The notes under the pieces are model-generated. The model saw only the letters and a list, made by a program, of their open reading frames with translations. It was not told where the DNA came from and did not search any database. Made by a program: the position numbers and the translations under genes. From Tetrahymena thermophila SB210 (taxonomy: Eukaryota > Ciliophora > Oligohymenophorea > Hymenostomatida > Tetrahymenidae), in assembly GCF_000189635.1 (NCBI RefSeq), contig NW_002476463.1, positions 992,001 through 1,056,000 of the forward strand: a stretch of DNA of 64,000 nucleotides, in the 5' to 3' direction. Below, in pieces: positions 50,615 through 63,700 of this stretch (position 1 is the first letter of the stretch; the number at the start of each line of letters is the position of its first letter).

Positions 50615-53600
50615 ATGCTTACATTTTAAGATGATACTGTTTTTGGCAATGAAGAGAGCTTATAAAATAAAAAAAGAGCCTTTGTTTTTAATTAAGAAGT
50701 ATCCCATTATTATACTAATTATATTTATTATAGAATAACTTCTCTATTATAAAAAGGACCATCATGGATTACAAAATATAAGCTTAAAAAAAGAAACATT
50801 TGTTACAATGAATGATTCATTTATCCAAAAATCATTATGCGATATTTCTGCTAAAGAGAGTCTTCCAAGACCTGATATTAAATAAGATAATTCAAATGAA
50901 AGTAACTCTAAAGTTATTTCAAATGTGAATAGCTTAAATGTCTAAAGTTTACAATTGAATTTGAGCTTTACTAAAAGAAAATAATCTAAAATGTAAACTC
51001 ATCTTTCAAAGGCTACGCAAAGGAAGTTTAAATCTGAAGTTATACTAGATGAATATAATTAATAGCTTAGCTCAAAGGAACCAAGGAAATTAATGAAAGC
51101 TATTAATCTTTTAGTAAATGTAATAGGATTATATAGAAAGTTATCAAGAAATACAAGGCTGTTTAGTAAGCTTTCTCTAAGTTAGTTTAGATCAATAGGT
51201 GATTTTTCATCTAATTTTAATAATAAAGGCCAGCTATTTTAAAAAAAAAGTTTTATTACTTTTTTTTGTAGATTAATCAAAGCGCAGATGAATGTTTTTC
51301 AAACAATTCCAAAATTGTCTCCATTCAGCTTCAAGAAGAGTATTTGGGATTTGCTTTAAGCTTTTATGATTATCTTTTTGTCTTTTATATTGAGTATCTA
51401 CTTTTTTTTTGGATTGAATTTAACTGAGTACCAAATTTATATCAAATATTGCTCTTTGATGTTTTTAATAGATATTTTTATAAAATTTAATACTGGAATA
51501 GTTAAAAAAGGAAGTATTATATTTGAATAAAAAATTATAGTTTCTAAGTATTTAAAAGGTATCTTTTTTTATGATTTGTTAGGAATAATACCCCTAATTT
51601 ATTTCTTGACAAAAGGAGGAAATATGAATTATAAATATTTCTTGCTATTGTTTTTCTTTAAATTAAGAGTCTTAAAAGAAATCGGTGAGACTATTAATGT
51701 ATTTTTAGGGTTTAAAAAAAACATGAAATCTGTGATAGATTTAATGAAATTGGTATTTTTAATAGCTTTTGTTTGCCACATATTTAGTCTTTTTTGGTAT
51801 GGGCTTGCTATCACACAAATAGATTATGGTAGAACTGACACATGGCTTAATTCTAAGCACCTTGTTGAAGAAAGTACCTGGGTTAAATATGTTTACTCAT
51901 TTTATTTTTTATCAGTCACTATGATTACAGTTGGCTATGGTGATATCACCCCATAGAATTACATCGAAGCGTTATTCACAGTTTTGATTATGTTCACAAC
52001 TGCCATTTTTTGGGCTTTCTTTTTAGGAAAAGTAGGGAAGATCATTGATACTATCGCAAAACAAGATAAACTCTATAACAAAAATATGGGAATCCTTCAC
52101 TAAATGATGAGAGAAGAAAGAGTAGATGTTAGTTTGAGAATTAAAATATCTAATTACTTAAGCTATTTTTATAAAGTAAAATTTTCATTAATTATTTCTA
52201 AAATTCTTCAAAAACAAATTTAGGATAGTAACATTTTTTAACATTTAAAAAATAAAATATAATTCATTTTTTCATACTGAGTCAAAGTTTTAAATGTAAA
52301 ATTCAAAATAAAGTTTGAAAAAATGGATTAAACTTAATAAAATAAATATAAATAGATGAATAATTTAATTTAAAAAATAATTTTTTCAAAGATATTAATT
52401 AAAATGAATATTTTTTTGCAAATTTAGTTTGAAATCATTTAAATAAGATTTTTTGAATATTAGGAATTTAATGAGACATAGAAGAGCTAAGAGAAGATTA
52501 TAATTAGTAAACTATCTAAGCAGCTTCAAGATTAATTAATTTTAAATATTTAAGGAAAATATTTAAAACAAATACCGTTTTTTGAAAAATTGTACTCAAA
52601 AAAAGAAATAGCTATTATTATGGAGGAAGTTATTTTCTCACCTGGAGAATATATTTATTAAAAGGATGATGTTGATGATTGTTCTTTATATTTGATTGTC
52701 AAAGGATAGGTTGACATAGTTTTTACTTCTGAGAAAAGAGGAGAATCTATTATTTAAACATTAGATAAATTAAAATATTTTGGGGAACAAAGCTTTATTT
52801 CTGGGTTTTAGAGAGAACTTTCAGCTAAAGCTGCTACTTTTTGTAGAGTATATAAAATACCTAGAAATAAATTTCTTGAAACAATAAAACTCTATGACTT
52901 TGATAAGGAGAGCTTTCAAATGCTATAAGATGCTCTTTTTCTTAAATAAAACTACAAGTTTTGCAACATTAGATGCTAAATTTGTTAATCCTACCAACAC
53001 CTACCGCAAAATTGTCCAAAAACTCATTTTGTCTTATCAAAATAAGCTCTTATATGTAGACATAATCAATCTCAAGTTCATTTAGACCGCAAACAATTTA
53101 GTAGAAAAAGCTTTAAATTCTAATCTTTAAATTAAATAAAAAATTGCTATTAAGCTATATTTTCTATAAATGACAATGAAAATTTTTTTGAATATCTTGA
53201 TTATTTAGAGAATCTTATTTAATCTTTCGATAATTTCTCAGTAAGTGAATAAGAATAGGAATTCGCTTAAATTTATGAGAAAGAAGATAAGGAAGAAATT
53301 AATGAGGGTAAAAAAAGATAAAAAAAATATTCCTCTTCTAAACAAAGTCTTTTCACAAAAATGACTCAGTAAGAAACACTAGAAAACTTTTAAGCTCAAT
53401 AAACATACTAATAATAATAATCTAATTTAGAATCATAACTAAGTAGCATTCAATATTAAGATGAACAACAAAAAGAATAGGAAGATGACGATTAGTCTTA
53501 CAATTTGTTAAATAAATCAATAAATCTAAATAATTAAATTAATCTGCAGTAGAAGCTAAATAGCGAAGCTTTATCATAAATCAATAATCAAAAGGCTTAA

Positions 53601-54569
53601 TAAAATTAGAAAAAAGCTTCATTTATAATGAATACATTAAACATGCAAGACAGTAGTAATATTTAAGTTTTAGAAGGATAATTTAGTCCACAATCCGAAT
53701 AAGGAAATTAAGTTGTTTCAGACTATATCTTAAACGATAATGATAATAAAAGTTAGTATTTTTAATCTAATTTTGAGTCTCAAAATTCTTTAAAGAGTAA
53801 ATTTCCTTCAAGACTATTATAGAATAATACAGAAAAAAAATAAACTTCATTTACATCATTCAAGGAACATCCAAGTAATAATTTAGCTTAAAAAAGATAG
53901 TCAATGCAAGAATCTTTTAAATCTTAATCCTAAATTACAAATGATTTTAGTTAACTATAGATGAGTCCTCAGCCAGAAAGGGAATAACAAATCTATAAAA
54001 ATAGCAATTATTAACAATTGCATCAATATACTAATAAAAGCAAATTAAAATAAAATATCCATCAAAATCCTTTAAGTCTACATAAAATTTAAAACAAACA
54101 CATATCATCGAGCCATTTGTAAAATATATCTTAAACTGATATTTTAAACAGTTCTAAGATAGCTCCTTAGAGTATCAGTAACTTACCTCACTAAATTCAA
54201 GTTCTCATAAAACAAAGGTAATCTTCTTTAGGTTCTGAAATTTCTGAATCACCACTCTATGGTCAATAAAAAATAAAAACTAAATGTCAAGATAAAGAGT
54301 AGATTCTAATAGGATAATTAAATGATGAATAATTAATGTTTATTTCAAAATAAAAGTATGAAAGCAACATCACTGAATCTGAGAATAATTATTTCGTTTT
54401 GTAGTTTTTTGAAAAAGCTCATATTTTTAAATACTACAATCCACAAAGTAATTATGATCATGTTATTTTTAAGCATTAAAAAGTTATGCTAAATAATTTA
54501 AAACAAAGACAACACTTTCAAAATAAAGAGAGAAAAAAATCAAAATTTATTTTCTTATAAAAAAATTGA
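50615..54569 (+). CDS. K+ channel with CNBD and zinc knuckle, paralogue 2
   Basis: Exons 50615-50698, 50757-52175, 52464-54569; 1202 residues. The N-terminal module reads RKLMKAINLLVNVIGLYRK. The pore is TVGYGDITP with G421. The CNBD has SPGEY and FGE (607-609) but reads FGEQSF where the paralogues have FGEI; the Arg of the cassette is kept. The zinc knuckle is C672, C675, H680, C685, then PKTH, again 65 residues after the Phe of FGE. The block INDNENFFEYLD follows. The tail is rich in Gln, Ser and Asn and ends with FKYYNPQSNY and a basic end. The short first exon joins at the same place as in the other paralogues (its second exon starts DHHGL; compare EHQEL and SHLEL). The second intron, 288 bases, is the longest of the four. 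Predicted membrane K+ channel; S4 is charge-poor. Confidence 0.92.
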
Positions 54570-55641
54570 AATGAAAATTAAATAATTATGTACCTTTCTT
54601 TATAAAACTCAAATTCTTGCTTATAGACAAGACCATTTATTAAATATAATAGTATTGCTTAAACCGTATTTTTATTATATATATCCATACATGAATTTAG
54701 TTGAAACTTATTTTACATCATAATTCACAGAATTAAATTATTCAAATACATATAGGGATTGAGGAATTAATTCATGAATCCTAAGATAAAAAAAGAACTT
54801 CTAAAAAATTATTAAACAAAATATAATTTTGGAAATTTGAATTATAAATACTACCTCATTAAATTTAAATTTAAGCAATTCAAAATATAAATAAATCTTT
54901 ACAAACGAAACAAAAATACCCTCCTTCCATCTCTTGGCTTTGGATTTAGAGCCACTTGGAGGAGTCAAGTTTTTACAGTGTAGTTTTTAAAATAATTTTT
55001 AGAATGGGGAGTACAGAATGAAATCAACTTCTTATCTTTTATTTATAATATTTTATTATTTAGAGATTTAATGAATTCTATAAAATTACCTTAATAAACA
55101 AAAATACAACAAAAAAAAAATAAATAATTAGTCTCTATTTAAATACATAAATTTTTTTTTTGTGTTTTTACAAATTAAACTATGATTTTACTTATATCAT
55201 ATTAACTGTATTCTAATTTTTTTGTAAAGTTTATTTCTATTAAGTTTTAATCAATACAGTTTTAGTTCTTATTTTATCAAAATATATTTTTTAGTAAATT
55301 AATTTGTTTGATTGTTTTTTTAGCAAGACCAATAATTGTTTTTTTCCTATAGAGAATTAAACAAAAATGTCATTAATATTTGCTTATTAGTTAGTATGCT
55401 ATTAAAAACAACTTAAGCTGATTTCAAGAATTTATTTTTTAATTTGATATATATTTTAAACTAGATGATAGATAAGAGTTTAGATTGACCACAAAACTAA
55501 GTCTTTTTACATACATACATACTTATAAATTTCTAGATTTATTAAAGAAATTTTTGGGATTAATAATACAGTTTTGCATTATATTTCAATAAACTATTAG
55601 AAAACAAAAAAACACATAAATATATTAAAGTCATAATCAAA
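54570..55641. other. Intergenic region between channel genes
   Basis: AT-rich with no coding signal. CATACATACATAC runs occur near 55510. It holds the 3' end of paralogue 2 and the promoter of paralogue 3. Confidence 0.5.
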
Positions 55642-58600
55642 ATGAGTTAAGATACTGATGAAAATAAACAAATTGAAGATAAGCATCAAAATCAGATTCA
55701 CTTTGATGTCGAAGTAATCAATATAATTTTTGAAACAAATAATTTGAAAGTATTTTTATTTTAGAGTCACTTAGAATTATCGAAATTTCCATTGAAGAGA
55801 GATGATAGTATAACCACTAATTATTTAGAAATAGTTGATGAATCTGAACTGAATTAAAAATAGAATCTCAAAAATTCTGTTGATTCGTTGAAACTAAACT
55901 TAGACATTTTAAATTTTTCTGATTAGAAACGTTAGTCAATTAGAAGCTAAAGTAGACAAATGCTTACGCCTTTTTAGATAAGAAAAAGAAGTTAATAAAT
56001 TAAGTATTCTATTGACGAAGGAAGCACATCTTCTGCCTAAACTCCAAATTCAAGAGATGGGAAATTAAGTAACTTTACTAGGAGAAGTAGAATGCTAAAT
56101 TTTGTTAACTTGTTTTTAAATGTAAAGTTATTTGTTGATACCCTGCAAATTAATTTAAGAGTTTTAAGCAAGCTAACATAGGAATAGCATGATGCTATTA
56201 ACGATGTTAGTTCTACTTTTGGAAATTCAAATCAGAAAAAATAATTTTTTAATAAATATAAAATTGATGTATTATAATCAAAAATATTTAAATTTCTCCC
56301 AAATATTCCTGTATTTAGTCCATATAGTATCTAAAAAAGAATATGGGATTACCTCTAAGTTCTCATAATCTTAGTATTATTTTATTTAATTAGCTTGAGC
56401 ATATTTTTTGATTTAAGTATTAAATTTATGATACTCGACTTTTACAAAATTTGTTTGAGCATGTTTATAATCGATATGCTCGCAACCTTTAATACTGGAG
56501 TTTTATAAAAAGGTTCTGTAAATTATAGTAGGATAAGCATAGCGATAGCTTATATATAAAAATACTTACTGAGTGATATACTTGGAAATTTATCATTAAT
56601 GATTTTCATTCCATTGAATGAATCGGATAATGAAAAGTATAAATTTATTTAAATTTTAATCTTTGCAAAATGGGTTAAGCTCAGAGACATTTTTTAGAGA
56701 TTGAGTTTTTATTTGTGCTATGAGACAAATTAGAAGAATATACTTGATATTATTAGACTATTCTTTTTATTGATAGGAATTTGCCATATTTTTTGTTGTT
56801 TTTGGCATGGATTAGCTATGTACGAAATCAGCATAGGAAATTAAAATACATGGATGCATCATCTAAATATAGTCAATACTTCAATCATGGTAAGATATAC
56901 TTACTCCTTTTATTTTCTCTCAGTAACTATGATAACTGTTGGTTATGGAGATATTACTCCTCAAAATCCTATTGAAATAGCCTTTACAATAGCAACTATG
57001 TTTGTTACAGGAATCGTGTATGCATTTTGTCTGAACACAATTGGATTTATCATTGACGATATTGAAAAAAAGAATAAAAATTATAAAGAAAATATGTAAG
57101 CTATACACTAACTTATGAGAGAAGAAAATGTGAATAATGATATTAGAACTAAAGTGTCTAATTACTTAGAGTATTTGCATAAAGTATTTGCTATTTCTTT
57201 ATAAAATATTTCCTCAAGAATATTTTTTAATTTATTATTCAAAAATACCAAAAAAAAAATTTACTTTTTTTTAAAGCTAATTAATTTGATGTTTTAAAAT
57301 TTTAAAATAATTGTTTAGGGATAAAATGAGATTTTATAAAATAAGCAGAAAACTATAATTGAGAAATTTTCTTAATAGTTGTAAAGAGATTTCATGATTG
57401 AAGTAAAAGGAAAATATATTAAGGACATTCCTATTTTTAAATCCTTGACTGAAAAAAATTAAGTTATTCTTTTGATGGAAGAAGTAGTTTATTCCCCAGG
57501 AGATTACATTTATAAGTAGGAAAAAAGAGACGATTATTGCCTATATTATATAGTAAAAGGAAAAGTGGAGTTAACTCAGACTCATTTTAAAGAAAAAGAA
57601 ATTGTTCTAACAACGAAATCTAGGCAAGAGTATTTTGGTGAAATTTCTTTTATTACAGGATGCATAAGATAGCATACAGCAAAGGCTGTTGATTTCTGTA
57701 GAGTGTATAAAATTAATAGATAATAATTTCTTAATGCCATAAAATAGGATGATCATGATTATGAACTATTTTAAATGCTTAAAGATACAATAATTTATTA
57801 AAAAGAATATCAATAGTGTACATAATTATGCAAAACTTGTAATCAAAATGGCCATTACAAAACATATTGCCCTAAAACACATTATACATTAAATAAATAA
57901 ATTTTAGCTGCTAAATTATTTTACTCAGAGCCTCATGCTAAAAGAATGGATTTTCATAGAAGAAATATAAGCAAGTAAAAATGTTTATTATTACTTAAAT
58001 AGCTTGATGAAGCTTATTTCAAAATAAATGAAAATTAAGATTGCTTCAATGCATTGGATGAAATTGAGAGAGGATTAAATATATTTGAAGAAATGAATAT
58101 TGATGAAATAAATGATTAGTATCTTGAATGTATAAATGAAGAAGATGAAAATATGAATAGTGAACCTCTACTACAATAAAAATATTTTAAAACAAATTAT
58201 TCTATAGGATCTTAAAAGAGAATCTAAATGACTCCAAATTTATTCAATTAGGATACGACATAAAAGCAGAACTAGCAATACTAATTACATTTTAGATGTT
58301 CATTGCAAGAATTTGATGTAAATGAAAATGGTTATAACAATAAAGTAAACTCTTCATCTTCAAATTCTTTTTAATCTTCATAAATGTCGTGTTCTAACTC
58401 TGGTAATAAATCAATAATCTATTCCCCTAAAATTATATAAGAAAAATCTAAAAGTTTAAACGAAGAGAGTTAAATCAACAAAATTCCTAGTTATTTAAGA
58501 TAAAAAACTTCTTAAAATGGCATAAAATAAGATGATTTGCGTAAAATAGTTACAACAGATCTCGATCAATCTTATAGCAAAAATTCAAACACTCTACAAA

Positions 58601-59454
58601 AATCAAGCATAAATTCATCAAATTAATAGGAGAATTTAAATTAAAAGTAAGAATATGTTATCTAAACCAATTTATTTGGTCCATAAATTTCTCAAAGTTA
58701 TTCATAAAGTATTACAGATATTGAAAAAGTCTAAAAATTATAAACAATTGACTAAGATAATAATGAAAACGATATAAATTCAAGTAAAAGAAAGAAAATT
58801 AATTTACCTTAAGAAAATTTATTTAATTATTAAGGAAATACTGAAGGTTTCTTTTAAAAAAATGAAAATTAATATTTAAATGAGAATTATCAAACTAAGT
58901 TTTGTTTTAAAATTTAAAATAAGAATGATGCAAGCGAAAATATGATGAGATAAAACGAACATAATTTAGCAGGATAAAATAAATCAAATCTGTCAATTAA
59001 CTTAGATTAACATTAAAATAGATCTAGAAAAAGCTTTAAAGGTATAAAAAGATGTATAAATAGTTAAGAAACTCTTCAATCAACCATTAATTAGTTTTTA
59101 AATAATCTTAAACAATCAAATATTAAACAAGCTTAAGATTTAATGACTGTTGGTTTCTCAAAATCAAGTTTACAAATGAATAGAGATAAATTTCTATATT
59201 CTACTAAGTTCGAAGAAAATGTAGATACTATTCAAGACGAAACTAGCTAGATTCTTATTATGCTTGATAAGCCTCACATATTTTAACATTACTTTCCATA
59301 ATATAACTTTCCAATCATCTTAGAAAAAAGACACAAATTTTTCATTAAAAGATAAGAAAAGAAGAAGAGAGATAGAAAATAAAGTTCATAAAAAAAATCT
59401 GTCACATAAAAGTAAAAGTTCTTCTTTTCGTAATATATAGGCAATAATTCTTGA
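55642..59454 (+). CDS. K+ channel with CNBD and zinc knuckle, paralogue 3
   Basis: Exons 55642-55713, 55765-57183, 57319-59454; 1208 residues. The N-terminal module is the most diverged (RMLNFVNLFLNVKLFVD). The pore is TVGYGDITP with G417. The C-linker is MREENV, then SNYLEYLHK at the exon end. The CNBD has SPGDY and FGE (603-605) with the cassette Arg kept. The knuckle is C668, C671, H676, C681, then PKTH, 65 residues after F603. The block INENQDCFNALDEIERGL follows. The tail is Gln/Asn-rich and ends with FQHYFPQYNF and a Lys-rich stretch. Exon two is exactly as long as in paralogue 2 (1419 bases), suggesting these two are close in the core although their tails have diverged. Confidence 0.92.
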
Positions 59455-60741
59455 ATAATTATGTTTAAAGAAAATTTTTAAAATCTTTTACTTATTTATA
59501 CCTACATATATTTACATACATGAATTTTCTATTAAGACTACATTTAATTAAAACCTAAAAATCATATTTTTTTTATTTAGAATAAATTTTAATATTTTGT
59601 ATGATAAAAAATGAAATAATTAATGAAGAGGGAATGAATTAGAATGCATTTTATACTGATCATATAAATTTATTGATATTCTAATTCTATCTATTTGACA
59701 TATAAATTTTTATATTAATATTTATTTAATTTTATATTATTAAATTTCCATTTTGTATCAATCAATATTAAATTATTTTATAATTAATTACTGCTTGATT
59801 AAACTAATAGTATCAAAATCGTTTGCTTACATAAAGACCCAAAAAATTAATAAAAAGAAATTTCATATTTTATCTTTAGTGAATTGTTTTTAAAAATTGT
59901 TTATTATTAAATTTCGATTTCTATTTACTTTAAAAATTATTAAATTGTTACTTTCTTATTGTATTTTATTTTTAGATTTTGAAGGATTTTAATTAACTTT
60001 TTATTTGCTTTTTTTTGTGATTATTTTATTTTTTATTTAAAAGTATGCCTAACTAAATATAATAAATAAAAACCAAATTTTATTTGAACCACAATTTATA
60101 TAATTGTTAAAATAACTTCAATTTATATAATTTATTATATCATTTTTTGAAATATGCCAAAAAAAATTAAATTTTTTTCAGATAAATACATGAAACCTTT
60201 TTACAAAAAAATTACTAATTTCTATAACAAAAAAGCAAGATATTACTAATTTTGTTAACAGAATAATATATTAATTTTTTTAAAGATTTTTTAAATACTG
60301 TAGATACTCAATAATTAAGGCCTACCTTAATTAAGGCCGATTTTTTGGAAAAAAAAACTTTTGGCCAAATTTTCAGTTTTTAAAATTAAAATCTATCGGC
60401 CTTAATTAATGAGTATCTACAGTAATATAAACTATTATTCTTAATTAAAATAAATATATTAGATTTAAAATTCTAAAAATATTTTCTTAATGCTTAGTTT
60501 TATTAAGAAATTTTAATGATTGCACAAATATTTTATTTCATTCAAATTTAGTTAATTAACATAGAAAATTTAATTTTGGGTTGAGTTTTTGATACTTTTT
60601 TAATAATAATTTATTAATATTTTGTTACTTCTATTTTTTTTAGCTAAAATTGGTAGAATCCTATTAAATATAAAAATAGAAGCTTTAAAATTTTTATAAA
60701 ATAACTCAAATAAATTTAAAATATTTTAATTTAAGATATAC
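59455..60741. other. Intergenic region with a small TIR element
   Basis: No gene is seen. The 125-bp inverted-repeat element at 60298-60422 lies about 320 bases before the start codon of paralogue 4; the rest is AT-rich. Confidence 0.5.
60298..60422. mobile_element. MITE-like element with 25-bp TIRs and TA flanks
   Basis: Arms 60298-60322 and 60398-60422 are inverted copies with one mismatch in 25; both begin CTGTAGATACTCA and continue to TAATTAAGGCC. The element is flanked by TA on both sides (60296-60297 and 60423-60424), the target duplication of Tc1/mariner-class transposons. The left arm is followed by a second copy of TTAATTAAGGCC. The interior has no coding capacity, so this would be a non-autonomous copy. 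Confidence 0.65.
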
Positions 60742-63700
60742 ATGAATACTGAAAATGCAAATAGTAGTGAATAAGATTAGTATTATCCTAACTTTAACTC
60801 TAGCCATATGCTTGAGGTTTAAATTGGAAACAAAGTAAAAAATGATTATTAATAATTAACATAATTTAGCTTAAAAAATGATATTTACCTTACAACTTAA
60901 TTATAATTTTTAAATAGAATGAAGAGGAAGATTTTTATAGCTTAAACATGCGTAAGCAGGATACAATAATGATATCAGCTTCATTAGTTACTGAAGCAAA
61001 ATATTTAAATGTAACGAAAGTAGATTCAACTCAAGATTAAATAAATGTGATAGAATAGTAAAGAACTAGACTAGGGTCAGTGTAATCAAAATTAGAGCAA
61101 TAGTAAAAAAGAATGACTACAGAAAGAGATCAAAGATTTAGTAGTGTTAGTAAAGCTATATTAGGATTTTAACGTAGAAAAATTCAAGATTAGAATTCAA
61201 ATTAAGAATAAAATTTAAATGTAGAAGTTTCTGAATAGTAGAATGTAGAAGTTGTACCAGTTAAGCTAATGAAAGCTATAAATCTACTTGTCAATGTAAA
61301 ATCTTTTTATAGGCAGCTTTCTAAAAATTAAAGGATTTGGGGTAAACTAACTGATTAATAGCACAGCGTAATAGGAGATATAACATCTTTCAGAAAATTG
61401 GAATAAGATTATACATTTTTTGCCTTTTAGATAATTCGAATAACACAAAAAATTGTTAATCTTTTTAGATTGCAAAAAAACTCTGTTTTAATACAAATAC
61501 CATTATTTTCACCATAATCATTATGGAAGAGGACATGGGATTTATTTTAAGCCTTTTTAATAATTACCATATCTTTTTTGCTCAGTCTAAGGAATTTTTT
61601 TTTTCTAGATATAAGTCCATATTAGACCTATTTTAAGTTAACGTCATTTGTTTTTGTGATTGACGTTATTTTCAGCTTCAATACAGCTTTAATACAAAAA
61701 GGTAATCTAAACATAGATAGAAAATAGATTTCTCTTCATTACTTAAAAGGAAATTTTGCTCTAGATTGTATTGGAATTATTCCTATATTTTTATAATCTT
61801 ATGATAATTAATCGGAAGCTGATGCTCTATATTGGATTCTTGATTTATTGATTATTTTCAAGTTTTTTTTATTGTCAAAAATTATTGAAAATATTGCCTT
61901 TTATCTTAATTATGAGAAAAATTCCAAAAACTCTGTTGATTTGGCAAAATTATTATTTATGATTGGATGTGTATGCCATTTTTTTTGTATTTTATGGCAT
62001 GGTTTAGGAGTTTATGAAGTTAAAATAGGAATCGAAGATAATTGGTTATCTGCATAAAATTTAGTCAATGAATAAAATGTATTAAAAAGATATGTTTACT
62101 CTTTTTATTTTTTAGCTGTAACAATGATAACTGTAGGATATGGAGACATTACTCCTAAAAACTAGTATGAGATGTGTTTTACAATATTGACAATGTTTAC
62201 CACTGGATTTATCTATGCTTTTTGTTTAAATAAGATAGGTAGTATTCTAGAAAATATTGAAAAAAAGGATAAATAATACAAAGAAAGTATGCAAATCCTT
62301 CATGGATTTATGAGAGAAGAAAATGTTTCCACTATCCTAAGAGCTAAAATTTCTAATTACTTAGAGTATCTCTATAAGGTATTATTTTATATATTAAAAA
62401 CTATCAAATATAAGATAACAAAAGTGACATTTTAAAATAAATTAAATAAATTTTTTTTTTAAATTAATAAAAACATTATTTTTGTTTGAAAAAATTTAAG
62501 AAAATTTGAAAATAAAATTTTATAAAATAAAAGGAGTCAAATGAAGTGTAAAAGCAATAAGAAAAAAGTATAATAGAAATTTTATCTAACTAACTAAAAA
62601 GTGATTTGATTAAAGATGTTTAAGGTAAATATGTATGCAATCTGCCCATTTTAAGCAAATTAAACTCATTGCAAGAAATTATTTACATTATGGAGGAATG
62701 CTTGTACTCTCCAGGGGAATTTATTTTCAAATAAAAAGATTTAGATGACTCTGCTCTTTATTTGTTAGTTAAAGGTCATGTTAATATTGTAATAGAAACT
62801 TAGAATAAAGAAAACCCAAATACTATATTAAGAACTATAGAAAAATAATAATATTTTGGAGAAATATCTTTTTTTACTGGATTTTGTAGAACTGCTTCGG
62901 CAGTAGCTGCAGATTTTTGCAGAGTTTATAGAATTAAAAGACAAAAATTTCTTGAGGTCATCAAAAAAGATGAGCAAGATTTTGAGAATTTTTAGATGAC
63001 TGTTGAAACATTGATATAAAAAAATAATTTTAAGTTTGCAAATATAAAATGTTATTTATGTGGTCAAGGAGATCACTATTCTATCAATTGTCCTAAGACT
63101 CATCTTACTTTTTCAAAGCAAGTTATAGTAAGTCAAAATAACAAATCAGAACCTCACATGGAAAGATCTTAAACTGATAGAAGAACAATGGATAAAACAA
63201 AAGCTCTCTAATTAATATAAAGATGCGTAAATGGGGTTTATGAGATAAATAATAATTAAAATTATTTTGAAATATTAGATGAGTTAGAATAAGGTTTGAA
63301 ATTAGATGAGTGGTATGATGAATCTGAGTCAGAAGAAGACACTTTTTCTCAAGATAAAGTGTATAATTAGAATATGAAATTAAAAGACGAATAAAATGTT
63401 TCGAATAGCAAATTAAATTTCCTGAATGAAATTTATCATAAAGAAACTGATTAACATAATGATAAATTTTATTAATAGCCTTCAGACATCTCTAGCTAAA
63501 TAATGTGTTTAGAACAGAAAGATTAGAACAATAGAAGTAGATTATCAATATTTAATTTGAATAACAATAATAATTGCCCTCCTTAAACTATTGGTAAATA
63601 TAGATCCTCAATAGTTGACTAAATTTAAAATAATATACCTAAAAATGAATCAAATTTATTGTAAAGTGTATCAGAGTAGAATCAATCCTCTTAATTCAGC

